Positions 1-8,296 of a stretch of 64,000 nt of DNA are shown in pieces. Position 1 is the first letter of the stretch, and the number at the start of each line of letters is the position of its first letter. The stretch is from Rhizobium sp. RM (GTDB lineage Bacteria > Pseudomonadota > Alphaproteobacteria > Rhizobiales > Rhizobiaceae): contig NZ_JACAWV010000024.1 in NCBI RefSeq assembly GCF_013390595.1, positions 1-64,000 of the forward strand, read 5' to 3'. The position numbers and the translations under genes are program-made. Under the pieces are notes generated by a model. The model was not told where the DNA came from. It ran no database searches and saw only the letters and a program-made list of their open reading frames with translations.

Positions 1-182
1 GCAGAGTTTTTCACGGTCTAGGGCCACCTCATTGCGGTAGGATGCGAGGCGATCACCGATTGCAGCATGCTCGTTCTTGCGGAACCGATCGGGACCCATC
101 TTTCAGGACTGAGCGGGTTGACCGTCGCGGTTCATTGTTAGAAGAGGGAAGGGGATGCGTCATGAGATGCGGCGCAACCTAT

Positions 183-242
183 GGCCGGGTTTACGAGGAA
201 CCCGGCCGCCTTCGAGGGGCTCCCCTTAAGTCCCGCCCCTCG
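183..242. repeat. two consecutive inverted repeats (hairpins)
   Basis: Two perfect inverted repeats follow one another: arms of 9 bp (183-191 and 199-207, 7-nt loop) and of 8 bp (213-220 and 235-242). Neither has a T tract. No gene is recognisable in 1-509, so their role is unknown; they may belong to the flank of the neighbouring insertion sequence. Confidence 0.4.
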
Positions 243-509
243 TATGTGGAACGGCCCGTTTAGCAAGACGCTGCTGCTGTTATTCTCCAAATCGGGTGGT
301 GCGGTCGTATGTCCGGCCTATCAGTGCGGTCACACAACCGCTGGCCATGATGATTTCCGTAATGCTGATCGCCTAATCGATCTCCCGCGCTCTAACGCGC
401 AACGAGGGGCATGGTCTGATCTGCATTGGAATTCGTCCCGTTGGTTCATCACTTTAGCTGCACCTTGCCACTCATTCCGGCGCTGTCGCCCCGGAAATTT
501 ATAAAGATG

Positions 510-1540
510 TCATGCGTCCAATACTATCGATCTCGGTTCGTAGTATCCGCCCTTGATCAATAAGGCCCAGATGATACGCGCTGTTTTGTTGGCCATCGCA
601 ACAGCGACGACTTTGAATGGCCTCCGCTTCATAGGACTGGCGACCCAGGGGTGCATGGTCGCCCCGTGCTTTGACATTTTGAGGATCGCCATCGCTCCCA
701 CCATGAAGAGACTTCGCAGTTGAGGATTGCCCCGCTTCGATATCGAACCTAGTTTCTGCTTTCCGCCGCTTGAGTTTGACCGTGGTGTCAGCCCCACCCA
801 TGCCGCAAAATCCCGGCCGGTTCGGAATCCAGCTGGATCCGGCACAAGCGCTCTCACCGCGGCAGCAGTAATTGGGCCGACGCCTGGGATGCTGATCAAC
901 CGCCGTGCGACGTCGTCCTTTCGGACAGATGATACGATCACCTTTTCAAGTCTCATAATCTTCTCGGTCAGTCGCTCGATCTGATCCGCTATCTCCGTCA
1001 ATGCAATGCGGGCGATCGGTGGCAGCCGTTGATCGGTATCGTCGCGAACTATCTCGACGAGTTTGGCGCTCGCTCTAAACCCTGCGCCAGTTACGATGCC
1101 AAGCTCGGCGAGATGAGAGCGTAAAGCATTGACCGTCTGAGTACGTTGCCTGGTAAGGAGATCGCGGGCCTTTAGTCTCATGTTGACAGATTGCTCGTCT
1201 GCCGACTTCACTGGGACAAACCGCATCGTTGGCCGTGTAACGGCCTCGCAAATGGCTTCAGCGTCCGCTGCATCCGTTTTGTTCCTCTTCACGTAAGCCT
1301 TGACGTAAGAAGCGGGCATGATGCGGACTTGGTGGCCAAATTTGCTGATCTCGCGCGTCCAGTAGTGCGCGCTAGCGCAGGCCTCCATTCCGACAAGGCA
1401 TGGAGGGATTCGTTCAAAGAAGTCTAGAAGTTGAGATCGGCGAATTGCTCGGCCGACCACAACTTTCCGGCGGCATCGACAGCGTGGACCTGAAAGACCG
1501 ATTTTGCCAAATCGAGACCAATCGTAGCAATCGCATCCAT
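510..1540 (-). pseudogene. IS110-family transposase, frameshifted
   Basis: The main frame (510-1460) carries the IS110/IS1111 DEDD-type catalytic core (GMEA, KTDAADA) and the C-terminal transposase domain with SIPGVGP, WVGLTP and the serine-containing SSGGK region. The expected N-terminus is encoded upstream in another frame from an ATG at 1538-1540 and includes GLDLAKSVFQVH, whose Asp is the first catalytic acid. The two parts would join if one A were restored in the GGAAAG stretch near 1465. Without that base the upstream frame stops after about 33 codons, and the downstream frame would have to start at GTG 1460 without the first catalytic Asp. The product is probably inactive unless the indel is a sequencing error. 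Terminal repeats were not identified, as is common for this family. Confidence 0.8.
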
Positions 1541-1812
1541 GGAACTGCTCCTTGTGTGAACTCTTGCGAGAGTATGCGCCAAACTCAGTTGCCTGAGGAG
1601 GGCCGTTCTACACCATCAACCTCCCCACCCGCCCAACAATCTAACCTCTTCGTGCTTTGGCGTGTTTTGCGAGCAGCTCGTTGCGCCCGCTATGGTATTA
1701 GAGCCGGGCTCAGTGCGGGGTAAGGCAAGACTTCTCGTGCGTTGCGTCGCTGTGTTTGCTGCCACGTGTTTTTCAGCCGACAGTTGCTGATCTGATTTTC
1801 TGACTGATGTCG

Positions 1813-1873
1813 GTTGTCCGCGGACAACTTTGCGGCTGGAATACTTTGGGACATCAGTTGTCCGCGGACAACT
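1813..1873. promoter_or_regulatory. parS: two parS-type palindromes upstream of repA
   Basis: The perfect 16-bp palindrome GTTGTCCGCGGACAAC occurs at 1813-1828 and again at 1857-1872; the second extends by one matched base on each side. Centres are 44 bp apart. The pattern GTT-N10-AAC with a central GC is that of the RepB-binding parS sites of repABC plasmids. Location just upstream of repA fits a partition site that may also help RepA/RepB control the operon. An additional small dyad (TTTGA-N4-TCAAA, 1950-1963) lies closer to the repA start. Direct RepB binding is inferred. Confidence 0.8.
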
Positions 1874-1985
1874 CTGAGTCAAAGCCCATATAGTTACCCA
1901 TTTGTAAATTGTTTACGAATCGGAGATTATCGTAGCTGCGCAATTCAAGTTTGATTTGTCAAAACTGCGCTGCTGAGGGAATTCA

Positions 1986-3179
1986 ATGCTGCAAGTCGTA
2001 TCTTCACACTCCGTTGCAGAGCATCTGCCGACGACGCTTGCTGCGGATGCAGCCGAGCTTCAACGGCAATTGCAGCTCCATCAGGCTCGCGTATTCCCCC
2101 CGACCGCTCAGAAATCAATCCGTCAGTTCACTCCCAGTGAAGCTGCAGGCCTGATTGGAATCGGTGAAACATATCTCCGACAGATTGCCGCTGAAATCAA
2201 CGTTCCGGAGCCATTGGCCAACGGCCGCAGAATGTACAGCCCTATCGATATGGATCAGATCAGGGCTGCGCTTGACGTTAAAAATGGCTCGCCGAAATAT
2301 GTCCCGAACAGACGCGGAAACGAAAAGCTTCAAGTCATCGCCGCAATGAACTTCAAAGGTGGCTCCGCTAAGACGACCACCTCTGCGCATCTTGCTCAGT
2401 ATCTTGCGCTGCGCGGATACCGAACGCTTGCGATTGATCTTGATCCTCAAGCCTCACTCAGCGCTATGTTTGGACATCAGCCGGAGTTGGACGTAGGGGA
2501 GGGGGAGACACTTCACGGCGCCATCCGCTACGAAGATCCTCAGCCAATCTCCTCGATCGTGAGATCGACGTATACGCCGAACCTCCACATTATTCCTGGC
2601 AATCTTGAACTCATGGAGTTTGAGCACGAAACGCCTCGCTATATGGCGGGGGGTAATGCGGCGACGATGTTCTTTGCGAGAATTGGTGAGACACTCTCAG
2701 AAATCGAGAGCTTGTACGATGTCGTCATTATCGACTGCCCACCGCAGCTCGGCTTTCTAACGATGTCTGCTCTTTGCGCGGCGACTTCGGTTCTCATAAC
2801 GGTCCATCCTCAGATGTTGGATGTCATGTCGATGTCGCAGTTTCTCTCGATGACCAGCGAACTGATGAGCGTTGTTGAGAATGCCGGCGGACGCACGAGT
2901 TACGACTGGATGCGCTACCTGCTCACACGTTACGAGCCTAACGACGGTCCTCAGGCTCAAATGTCGGGATTTATGAGAGCAATTTTTGGAAACAGAATGC
3001 TTCAGAATCCTATGTTGAAATCAACCGCGATTTCAGATGCCGGCGTGACTAAGCAAACCCTCTATGAAGTCGATAGGAGCCAGTTCACGCGTGGCACCTA
3101 TGACCGCGCAATGGAATCGTTGGGAGCCGTGAACGGCGAAATCGAAGACTTGATGCGAGCCGTCTGGGGAAGGAAATAA
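1986..3179 (+). CDS. repA: plasmid partitioning ATPase RepA
   Basis: A 397-residue ParA-type Walker ATPase that segregates the replicon with RepB and represses the repABC operon. Residues 46-95 form the N-terminal helix-turn-helix region (FTPSEAAGLIGI...). The deviant Walker A KGGSAKTT lies at 124-131, followed by AIDLDPQ near 149-155 (switch I) and VVIIDCPPQ (Walker B). Length and domain order are those of rhizobial RepA. The chosen ATG has GAGGGA upstream. It is followed after 3 nt by repB, as expected for one operon. No disruption is seen. Confidence 0.96.
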   Translation: MLQVVSSHSVAEHLPTTLAADAAELQRQLQLHQARVFPPTAQKSIRQFTPSEAAGLIGIGETYLRQIAAEINVPEPLANGRRMYSPIDMDQIRAALDVKNGSPKYVPNRRGNEKLQVIAAMNFKGGSAKTTTSAHLAQYLALRGYRTLAIDLDPQASLSAMFGHQPELDVGEGETLHGAIRYEDPQPISSIVRSTYTPNLHIIPGNLELMEFEHETPRYMAGGNAATMFFARIGETLSEIESLYDVVIIDCPPQLGFLTMSALCAATSVLITVHPQMLDVMSMSQFLSMTSELMSVVENAGGRTSYDWMRYLLTRYEPNDGPQAQMSGFMRAIFGNRMLQNPMLKSTAISDAGVTKQTLYEVDRSQFTRGTYDRAMESLGAVNGEIEDLMRAVWGRK

Positions 3180-3182
3180 TAG

Positions 3183-4226
3183 ATGGCACGAAAAAATCTG
3201 ATCGGCGTGTCCGACGAATCTGGAGCTGTCGTCTCTTCGCCATCGCCGAATACCTCTGGTCGCCCTATTGCAGGCTTTGTTCCACCGCCGCGCCCTACCG
3301 GACCGATCGGCGGCATTACAAAATCGCTCAGCAATATCACGTCGACTATGGAACGTGCGCAAGGGATTGAGAAACAGCTCGCTGAAGGTCAAACAATCAT
3401 TGAGCTCGATCCTGCCCTGATCGACTCCTCGTTTGTGAGTGATCGTCTGGCCCTTGATGAGACCAAGCTTGCTGAGCTCGCCGAACAAATTCGTGAAAAT
3501 GGGCAGCAGGTTCCAATTCTCATTCGCCCTCATCCCGAGGCGAAAGGCCGCTTCCAAGTCGCCTACGGACACCGACGCTTGGCGGCAGTGCGCCGGCTTC
3601 AGGTAAAGGTGAGAGCAGTTGTCCGCGACCTCACAGACGACCAGCTTGTCGTAAGCCAAGGGCAAGAGAACAACTCACGCACCAATCTTTCGTACATCGA
3701 GCGAGCGCTCTTTGCTGCAAAGCTGGAAGACAGGTCTTTTACCCGTGAAATCATAATGTCCGCTTTGGGGGTCGACAAGGCCGCCCTCTCAAAGATGTTG
3801 AGTGTTGTGAAGCAGGTTCCAATAACGCTTATTGAGGCAATCGGTGCTGCACCGGAGGTTGGCCGGCGTCGCTGGATGGAGCTCGCCGATAAGCTGGACG
3901 CTTCAAAAGTATCTACGATCCTGGAGATCCTGAAATCAGAGGAAGCCCTGGCGGCTACGAGCGAAGACCGTTTTCAACTGGCGTTTGTCGAAGCCTTCAA
4001 AAAGCCCGGTAAAACAGCCGCAAATGTGTCGGCGCAGGTGAACAGCTTTGCTTGGTCGCCCGCTTCGGACAACGCGGTAAGAGTTCAGTTCAGTCAGACA
4101 GCGAAGAAGGGCGTTCTTTCGGTGGAAGCCAAGGACGGCCCCAAGTTCGCAGAATACATTTCATCTCAGCTGGAGAGCCTTTATGCGGCTTTCAGGAGAT
4201 CAGAAAAGGAAAAAGCAGGAGACTAA
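3183..4226 (+). CDS. repB: plasmid partitioning protein RepB (ParB family)
   Basis: A 347-residue ParB-family centromere-binding protein, partner of RepA. The ParB N-domain includes RFQVAYGHRRLAAV (GHRR at 129-132, arginines of the CTP-binding box) and the ENNSRTNLSYIERA motif around 162-175. A central helix-turn-helix (REIIMSALGVDKAALSKMLSVV) would contact the parS sites at 1813-1873. The C-terminus is the dimerisation region. It starts 3 nt after the repA stop, with a purine-rich GGAAGG at the end of repA as ribosome binding site. Complete and typical in length. Confidence 0.96.
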   Translation: MARKNLIGVSDESGAVVSSPSPNTSGRPIAGFVPPPRPTGPIGGITKSLSNITSTMERAQGIEKQLAEGQTIIELDPALIDSSFVSDRLALDETKLAELAEQIRENGQQVPILIRPHPEAKGRFQVAYGHRRLAAVRRLQVKVRAVVRDLTDDQLVVSQGQENNSRTNLSYIERALFAAKLEDRSFTREIIMSALGVDKAALSKMLSVVKQVPITLIEAIGAAPEVGRRRWMELADKLDASKVSTILEILKSEEALAATSEDRFQLAFVEAFKKPGKTAANVSAQVNSFAWSPASDNAVRVQFSQTAKKGVLSVEAKDGPKFAEYISSQLESLYAAFRRSEKEKAGD

Positions 4227-4230
4227 ACCA

Positions 4231-4289
4231 GCAAAAGAAAAAGGCCCCCAAACGTTTCCGTCGTGGAAGCCTTCCTCAATTCTGTAGCA
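4231..4289 (-). ncRNA. counter-transcribed RNA (incA-type) between repB and repC
   Basis: On the minus strand of the repB-repC gap a promoter-like pair (see 4296-4324) is followed by a 9-bp stem (arms 4265-4273 and 4241-4249, with two G-U pairs) and a T-rich tail at 4231-4242. This is a rho-independent terminator, giving a predicted transcript of about 60 nt from near 4289. All studied repABC plasmids carry such a small antisense RNA here; it pairs with the repC leader to limit RepC synthesis and determines incompatibility. The transcript ends are predicted, not measured. Confidence 0.75.
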
Positions 4290-4295
4290 AGAACG

Positions 4296-4324
4296 AGAAT
4301 CGCATTTTCACGAATCCCAGTCAA
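4296..4324 (-). promoter_or_regulatory. promoter of the repC antisense RNA
   Basis: Reading the minus strand, TTGACT (4324-4319) and GATTCT (4301-4296) are separated by exactly 17 nt, a good sigma70-type arrangement. It points into the terminator-bounded antisense RNA and away from repC. Confidence 0.65.
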
Positions 4325-4383
4325 GAGTCTTTGGCACCGTTTTGGTGAGCGGATTTCTTTTGCCCGATGAAAGGTGAAAGAAA

Positions 4384-5598
4384 ATGCAGATTGGAAGTGT
4401 GACGACGCCATTCGGGCGGCGGCCGGCGAAGCTTGCGCTTGTAAAACGGCAGCTCGAAACCAATGAACTGCCGCAGGGCAGGACCGCAGATAAGTGGAAA
4501 GTGTTTCGAGACGCGTGTGAAGCACGCGAGGCACTCGGCGTGCAGGATCGCGCTTTGTCTGTGCTCAATGCTCTCCTGACCTTTTACCCGGAGACGGATC
4601 TGACGTCTGAAACATCTCTTGTGGTGTTTCCGTCGAATGCTCAGTTGTCAGTCCGCTCGCACGGCATTTCCGGCAGGACACTGCGGCGTAGCCTGGCTTC
4701 GTTGGTTGATGCGGGTCTTATCGAGAGACACGACAGCCCGAACGGCAAGCGTTATGCGCACCGTGATAGGGCAGGGGAGATTGAGGAAGCATTCGGCTTC
4801 AGCCTTGCTCCAATGCTCGCTCGCGCCCAGGAACTCGCTCATCTCGCGCAGAAGGTTGCTGAAGAAGCCAGGCTGATGAAGCGTGCCAAGGAAGCGCTGA
4901 CGATCTGCCGGCGTGACGTTCGTAAGCTCATTTCGGCCGCCATCGAGGAGGGCGCTGAGGGTGACTGGATGGCTGTCGAGGCGATGTATATTGGTCTGGT
5001 TGGTCGTCTGACGCGCAATCCTGACAGGCTTCTCGTCGAATCCATCCTCGAAGACATGCGGATGTTGCGCGAAGAGGTCGTCAACTTGCTGGAAGTTCAG
5101 CTAAAATCTGAAAATATGACCGCCAATGATGGTCAGAATGACCGCCATATACAGAATTCAAATACCGAATCCACCAATGAACTTGAACCAGGCTCCGAAA
5201 AGGAGCAGGGGGCAAAACCTGAGTACCAGAACGAATCGAAGCGAGAAACGCTGAAGGCTTTCCCACTTGGAGTCGTGTTGAAGGCGTGCCCACAGATCGT
5301 CGATTATGGTCCCGGCGGGCTTATTGGGAGCTGGCGCGACCTGATGACCGCGGCTGTTGTCGTCCGATCAATGCTTGGCGTCAGCCCATCTGCATATCAG
5401 GACGCTTGCGAGAATATGGGGGCGGAAAATGCAGCGGTCGCGATCGCATGTATCCTCGAAAGGGCTGGGCACATTAATTCGGCGGGGGGATACCTTAGAG
5501 ATTTGACGAGAAGGGCGGAGAGAGGAGAGTTTTCGCTTGGACCAATGGTTATGGCGCTGCTGCGAACAAATGGTGAAGCCGGCAGAAGATCAGCATAG
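4384..5598 (+). CDS. repC: plasmid replication initiator RepC
   Basis: A 404-residue RepC, the replication initiator found only in repABC/repC replicons of Alphaproteobacteria. The N-terminal half holds a winged helix-turn-helix (about residues 85-128, including GRTLRRSLASLVDAGLIERHDS) that binds the origin. A variable, low-complexity linker spans about 235-285, and the C-terminal domain (about 285-404) contains the conserved AAVAIACILERAGHINSAGGYLRDLT. The ATG follows GAAAGGTGAAAG. The 157-bp gap to repB holds the antisense RNA that controls this gene. The origin normally lies inside repC (see 5116-5146). Confidence 0.96.
   Translation: MQIGSVTTPFGRRPAKLALVKRQLETNELPQGRTADKWKVFRDACEAREALGVQDRALSVLNALLTFYPETDLTSETSLVVFPSNAQLSVRSHGISGRTLRRSLASLVDAGLIERHDSPNGKRYAHRDRAGEIEEAFGFSLAPMLARAQELAHLAQKVAEEARLMKRAKEALTICRRDVRKLISAAIEEGAEGDWMAVEAMYIGLVGRLTRNPDRLLVESILEDMRMLREEVVNLLEVQLKSENMTANDGQNDRHIQNSNTESTNELEPGSEKEQGAKPEYQNESKRETLKAFPLGVVLKACPQIVDYGPGGLIGSWRDLMTAAVVVRSMLGVSPSAYQDACENMGAENAAVAIACILERAGHINSAGGYLRDLTRRAERGEFSLGPMVMALLRTNGEAGRRSA
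5116..5146. other. oriV: candidate replication origin repeats inside repC
   Basis: Two direct repeats ATGACCGCC (5116-5124 and 5138-5146) are 22 bp apart, about two helical turns. They sit in the most AT-rich part of repC. In characterised repABC plasmids the origin maps to an AT-rich segment within repC. The assignment is by position and composition only. Confidence 0.4.
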
Positions 5599-5774
5599 AT
5601 GGATACGCACCCACCTGGCCGCGCCTTTATAGCCGGGATTTGTGATGCTGGATTTCATAGGCGTTGGACCCTCATCATGATGGCTGAAACGAAACTCAGC
5701 GAACGAGCAGCCAAATTCTTCGCTACACCACCCGCCGAAGGTTGGAACCTACAACTTCTGCACGCCGCAGAAGC

Positions 5775-5926
5775 ATGACGGACCAGAAGACGAAATCAGG
5801 CGATGGCGTCTTGGACCAGCATTGATGCGAGCATTCGGCTGCAAGCAGTGGGGAGGCTTTGGCTTCTCAAAGAGCAAAGCGGAGAAATCCACCTGGCTCT
5901 GCTGGCAGCACTACTCGCACAAGTGA
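5775..5926 (+). pseudogene. broken copy of the small Trp/Cys-rich protein at 14786
   Basis: The start reads MTDQKTKSGDGVLDQH, nearly identical to MSDQKTKSGDGVHEEH of the intact gene at 14786. The next codon is TGA where the intact copy has TGG (Trp). Six codons later one G is missing (TCGGCTGC), after which the frame GCKQWGGFGFSKSKAEKS continues to the TGA at 5924. One nonsense and one frameshift mutation thus separate it from its paralogue. As with the intact copy, the ATG overlaps the stop of a preceding short frame (ATGA). Function of the family is unknown. Confidence 0.75.
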
Positions 5927-5937
5927 GCACGCCGACT

Positions 5938-6234
5938 ATGGCGACCGAACGATACAAACCCAGTCTCCGATGGAAGCAAACGCAGATCGACGCGCGAGAT
6001 CCGCCAACCGACTACGACTGGACCGGCTATGACGGCGCCGACGCCATCGGTTGCACCGGGAAGGAAATGCACGGCCCAACAATGGGAAGATGGCATTGGG
6101 CGGGCTGGTTTCCAAATATCTTTCGGGGTAAGCCTCCGGCACCAAACGCCGGTTACGCTCCTACGTGCCGTGAGGCGATGCAGAAGTGTGAAGAGTATTG
6201 GCACAGGGCAGTGATGGAGACACGATCGCGATGA
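5938..6234 (+). CDS. hypothetical protein
   Basis: A 98-residue protein of unknown function, read from the ATG at 5938. Its centre is rich in Trp, Gly and Tyr (DYDWTGYDGADAIGCTGKEMHGP...GRWHWAGWFP). This resembles short conserved rhizobial proteins, but no domain is recognised. It begins 11 nt after the end of the broken gene at 5775 and overlaps the next gene by 4 nt (ATGA), so the two are probably translated together. Longer frames upstream would run through the pseudogene and are unlikely. Confidence 0.5.
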   Translation: MATERYKPSLRWKQTQIDARDPPTDYDWTGYDGADAIGCTGKEMHGPTMGRWHWAGWFPNIFRGKPPAPNAGYAPTCREAMQKCEEYWHRAVMETRSR

Positions 6235-6446
6235 CATCTCAACTGACACGACAGAAGCAGGCCGAAGGCCAGTTGGCCGTTGCGCTCCGCAACTTCAATG
6301 ACGCGATCCGCGACGTCCATAAGAGTGGACTAGATGTGGACATCAGCGTTTTGACGATGTCGACGCAACGCGGCCCGATGGTTCAAGTGGATCTGAGGAC
6401 TTTCCCTCTGGATGGCGCTCCGCCCGTGCTCCGGGTTGCGGAATAG
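6231..6446 (+). CDS. hypothetical protein, coupled to the gene at 5938
   Basis: A 71-residue protein starting MTSQLTRQKQAEGQLAVALRNF. The N-terminal half is predicted helical; the C-terminal half (VDISVLTMSTQRGPMVQVDLR) looks like beta strands. The ATG at 6231 overlaps the preceding stop in an ATGA junction, a sign of translational coupling. An upstream in-frame ATG at 6198 would overlap the previous gene more deeply and lacks a better ribosome site. No family was recognised. Confidence 0.5.
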   Translation: MTSQLTRQKQAEGQLAVALRNFNDAIRDVHKSGLDVDISVLTMSTQRGPMVQVDLRTFPLDGAPPVLRVAE

Positions 6447-6583
6447 ACGCATTCTCGGTTGCGCTCGGTTGCTTGACTCCAAGCGCCGCATTTTTGTTGA
6501 ATGCAGGCGTTTCAGGGGACGAGCGCAGTATTTAGCTCAACGCATCATAATCTTTCGATATTGACCGATTTTTTATCAAGCAC

Positions 6584-6610
6584 GCCGCCTCGGGAAACCG
6601 AGCGGCTTTT
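6584..6610 (+). terminator. rho-independent terminator-like hairpin
   Basis: A 9-bp stem with one bulged C and a stable GAAA tetraloop (6594-6597) is followed by TTTTGACTTTT. It lies about 140 nt after the hypothetical gene ending at 6446 and could end that transcript. Apart from it, 6447-6757 holds no gene I can recognise. Confidence 0.5.
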
Positions 6611-6757
6611 GACTTTTCTGCGATCAGCCCACTTCCCCTTATTTCCTGCAGGCAACATCAAGGCCGCACTGACGTTGTTCGAATAGATGGCCGGACCCGC
6701 CGTTTAATCTTGTGCCGCTAAACGAGCGGCTTCCGCATCGGAAAACCTGACCGCCTG

Positions 6758-6856
6758 CTATCCGGGGCCATTAGTAGCAGGCGCTGTCTGGCAACCTACT
6801 ATCCCGCATGAACAAAAGGCAACGATGGCGAGCCGATAGATCTGTGAACGTCGCAT
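6758..6856 (-). CDS. Rz1-like spanin outer-membrane lipoprotein (phage remnant)
   Basis: A 32-residue frame MRRSQIYRLAIVAFCSCGIVGCQTAPATNGPG has a positive N-terminus, a hydrophobic stretch and a lipobox (GIVGC), i.e. a tiny lipoprotein ending in a short Pro/Thr-containing tail. It lies in a different frame inside, and 13 nt beyond, the end of the Rz-like frame at 6771-7025. Such embedding is the hallmark of phage Rz/Rz1 spanin pairs, which join inner and outer membranes at lysis. No other phage genes are recognisable nearby, so it is probably a leftover. Confidence 0.45.
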   Translation of the reverse strand: MRRSQIYRLAIVAFCSCGIVGCQTAPATNGPG

Positions 6857-7025
6857 TACTCTTCTCCACTTTGGTAATCCGTTCGAGGGCTTCTTTCGCC
6901 GCCTCGACCTGCATCTCTGCCCGCCCCTCGCTACGGCCTTCGCTCTTGCCGAGATGGAATGATCCGAGAGCGAGAAGCGCTGCGCCGGCGAGAGCACCAG
7001 CGCAGATTTTTAGCCAGCCGGGAAT
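6771..7025 (-). pseudogene. Rz-like inner-membrane spanin remnant, start codon missing
   Basis: The frame reads IPGWLKICAGALAGAALLALGSFHLGKSEG, one transmembrane segment. A charged helix follows (about residues 28-60, ...KEALERITKVEKSN), then a C-terminus with CLLFMRDSRLPDSACY like rhizobiophage lysis proteins. It is 84 codons long and closed by TAA at 6771. The codon at the expected start is ATT, preceded by GTC and an upstream TAG; no ATG, GTG or TTG is available. The embedded lipoprotein frame (6758-6856) supports identification as a spanin pair. Its product is probably not made. Confidence 0.45.
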
Positions 7026-7209
7026 GACAGCCTATTACCGCGGGCCTCGATTGCAATCCCCTGGGTGCTGCAAGGAAGCCGCGATGGCTGGGCTTTTGAG
7101 CTCGCAATTTCCCGCGAACCACATTCTTGACGGCTTAGAAACGCACTTCGGGTTTCCTCCGACGATGGAAGTACATCGTTGGTAAATTCCTTGTTGAAGG
7201 AGTCCGCGG

Positions 7210-7331
7210 GTGAATATCGTAATCCACAATGCCGAAACCCGCGAACAATCGAACGCCCTCTGCCCCCCGAAGAAATCGCGGAGCTGGCCGAAACGGGCGG
7301 GGGACACTACCTGATCCTCCCGCCTTCTGCT
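7210..7331 (+). pseudogene. possible frameshifted short gene
   Basis: A GTG at 7210 opens MNIVIHNAETREQSNALCPP (first residue as Met). After the run of six C (7263-7268) the reading sense appears to continue in another frame as PEEIAELAETGGGHYLILPPSA, ending at TGA just before a terminator-like hairpin. This suggests a single small gene of about 40 codons with a one-base indel in the C run. The family is unknown and the call is tentative. Confidence 0.25.
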
Positions 7332-7342
7332 TGAATGAAAGA

Positions 7343-7365
7343 GGCCCGCACAGCTGCGGGGCTTT
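7343..7365 (+). terminator. terminator-like hairpin
   Basis: CCCGCA (7345-7350) pairs with TGCGGG (7355-7360) around a CAGC loop and is followed by a short T-containing tail. It stands 12 nt after the stop of the short frame ending at 7331. Confidence 0.35.
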
Positions 7366-7437
7366 GTGCACGGGCCTCAGTGCCGTGCATACTCCAACAC
7401 AGCGGCCTCCTAACTTCTCGTCGGTTATTTGGTTTCG

Positions 7438-7477
7438 AAAAAAAAGAGACCCGGTCGTGCTACCGCTCCGGGCCTCT
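7438..7477 (-). terminator. strong rho-independent terminator, minus strand
   Basis: On the minus strand a 10-bp stem (one G-U pair) with a 13-nt loop is followed by eight consecutive T. The pairing is complete only in the minus-strand RNA. No gene on that strand upstream (7486-8300) is recognisable, so it may mark an unannotated small transcript or a lost gene. Confidence 0.6.
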
Positions 7478-8119
7478 CGTTTGGGGTGCGTGTGACGAAG
7501 CAGGCCCCGTTGCCTTGGCTTTTGGAGAATCCAAGACAGTCATCTAATTCACTGGCCGTAAAATTGTTCCATCAAAGAGAGCCGGATGCCCCTCGTAAGC
7601 GCCAGGCCCCCGAGCCGCGCGATAAGGACCAACTCAGCGCCGCATTCCGAAATGAACCCGACACCCCTTTCGGGATGCCGGGTCCGGTGCGCATGCCCGA
7701 TGTCCACGAATCCATGCACCGCTACATGATCGTCCAAGCTGCCTAAGTTTGGCAATTCCCAAAAATAATCTAATTGCAGGAGAAGCCTCATGACGGCTGT
7801 TACTGCCGCGCAAGTGCGTGCGGCATTATGCCGTACCTGCAACTTGATGACAGTCGAAGCTATCTAACTTCCTCCAAAAAAACTTCCCCAGTGGTATGCA
7901 AGCAGTGACCAGCCGGGGGCATCATATACATGGCATGAGATCCTATCCCTTGCAAAGATGGTCCCTTCAAATAGCCCGTTCTGCACCCGAATGCGCACAA
8001 CAACCCTCTGGAAACATTCGGTGATCGTTGGAACCATCGACCGGCTAGACTGTTGTAAAGAGGCCGCGGCTTATTGTCCCCAACCCCCGATCCGCGGCAT
8101 AAGAAGCGATGTAACTTAC

Positions 8120-8148
8120 GCGGCCTCGAACAGGGCCGCGACTTTTTT
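8120..8148 (+). terminator. rho-independent terminator-like hairpin
   Basis: GCGGCC (8120-8125) pairs with GGCCGC (8134-8139), followed by GACTTTTTT. The region 7490-8670 otherwise contains only unrecognised frames, including a short one with a good AGGAG site starting at 7791 (25 codons). No confident gene is seen there. Confidence 0.45.
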
Positions 8149-8268
8149 CCCGTATGGTTAGACACAGACGGATTGTTTCCGGTCGTAGTCGGGAACTAAA
8201 AACAAACCATCCAGTTTGCAGAATGTCGAGCCTTTTCCGGCGTTTCGGCTCGGCTACCTTTGGTGGGG

Positions 8269-8296
8269 GAGGCGCGGCTTGAGTACGCCGCGCCTC
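8269..8296. repeat. 10-bp inverted repeat
   Basis: GAGGCGCGGC (8269-8278) and GCCGCGCCTC (8287-8296) form a perfect 10-bp stem with an 8-nt loop and no T tract. A degenerate relative (GAGGCGCGGCATAGTACGCC) is found at about 21299-21318, so this may be a dispersed palindromic repeat. Confidence 0.45.

Noticed and set aside
181..504. 107-codon plus-strand frame
   Set aside because: It begins inside a strong inverted repeat and shows no conserved motif or ribosome site.
3611..3626. third parS-like site inside repB
   Set aside because: Only the left half (GTTGTCCGCG) matches; the palindrome is not completed.
3033..3665. 210-codon minus-strand open frame across repA/repB
   Set aside because: Opposite two certain partition genes, with low-complexity translation; a shadow frame.
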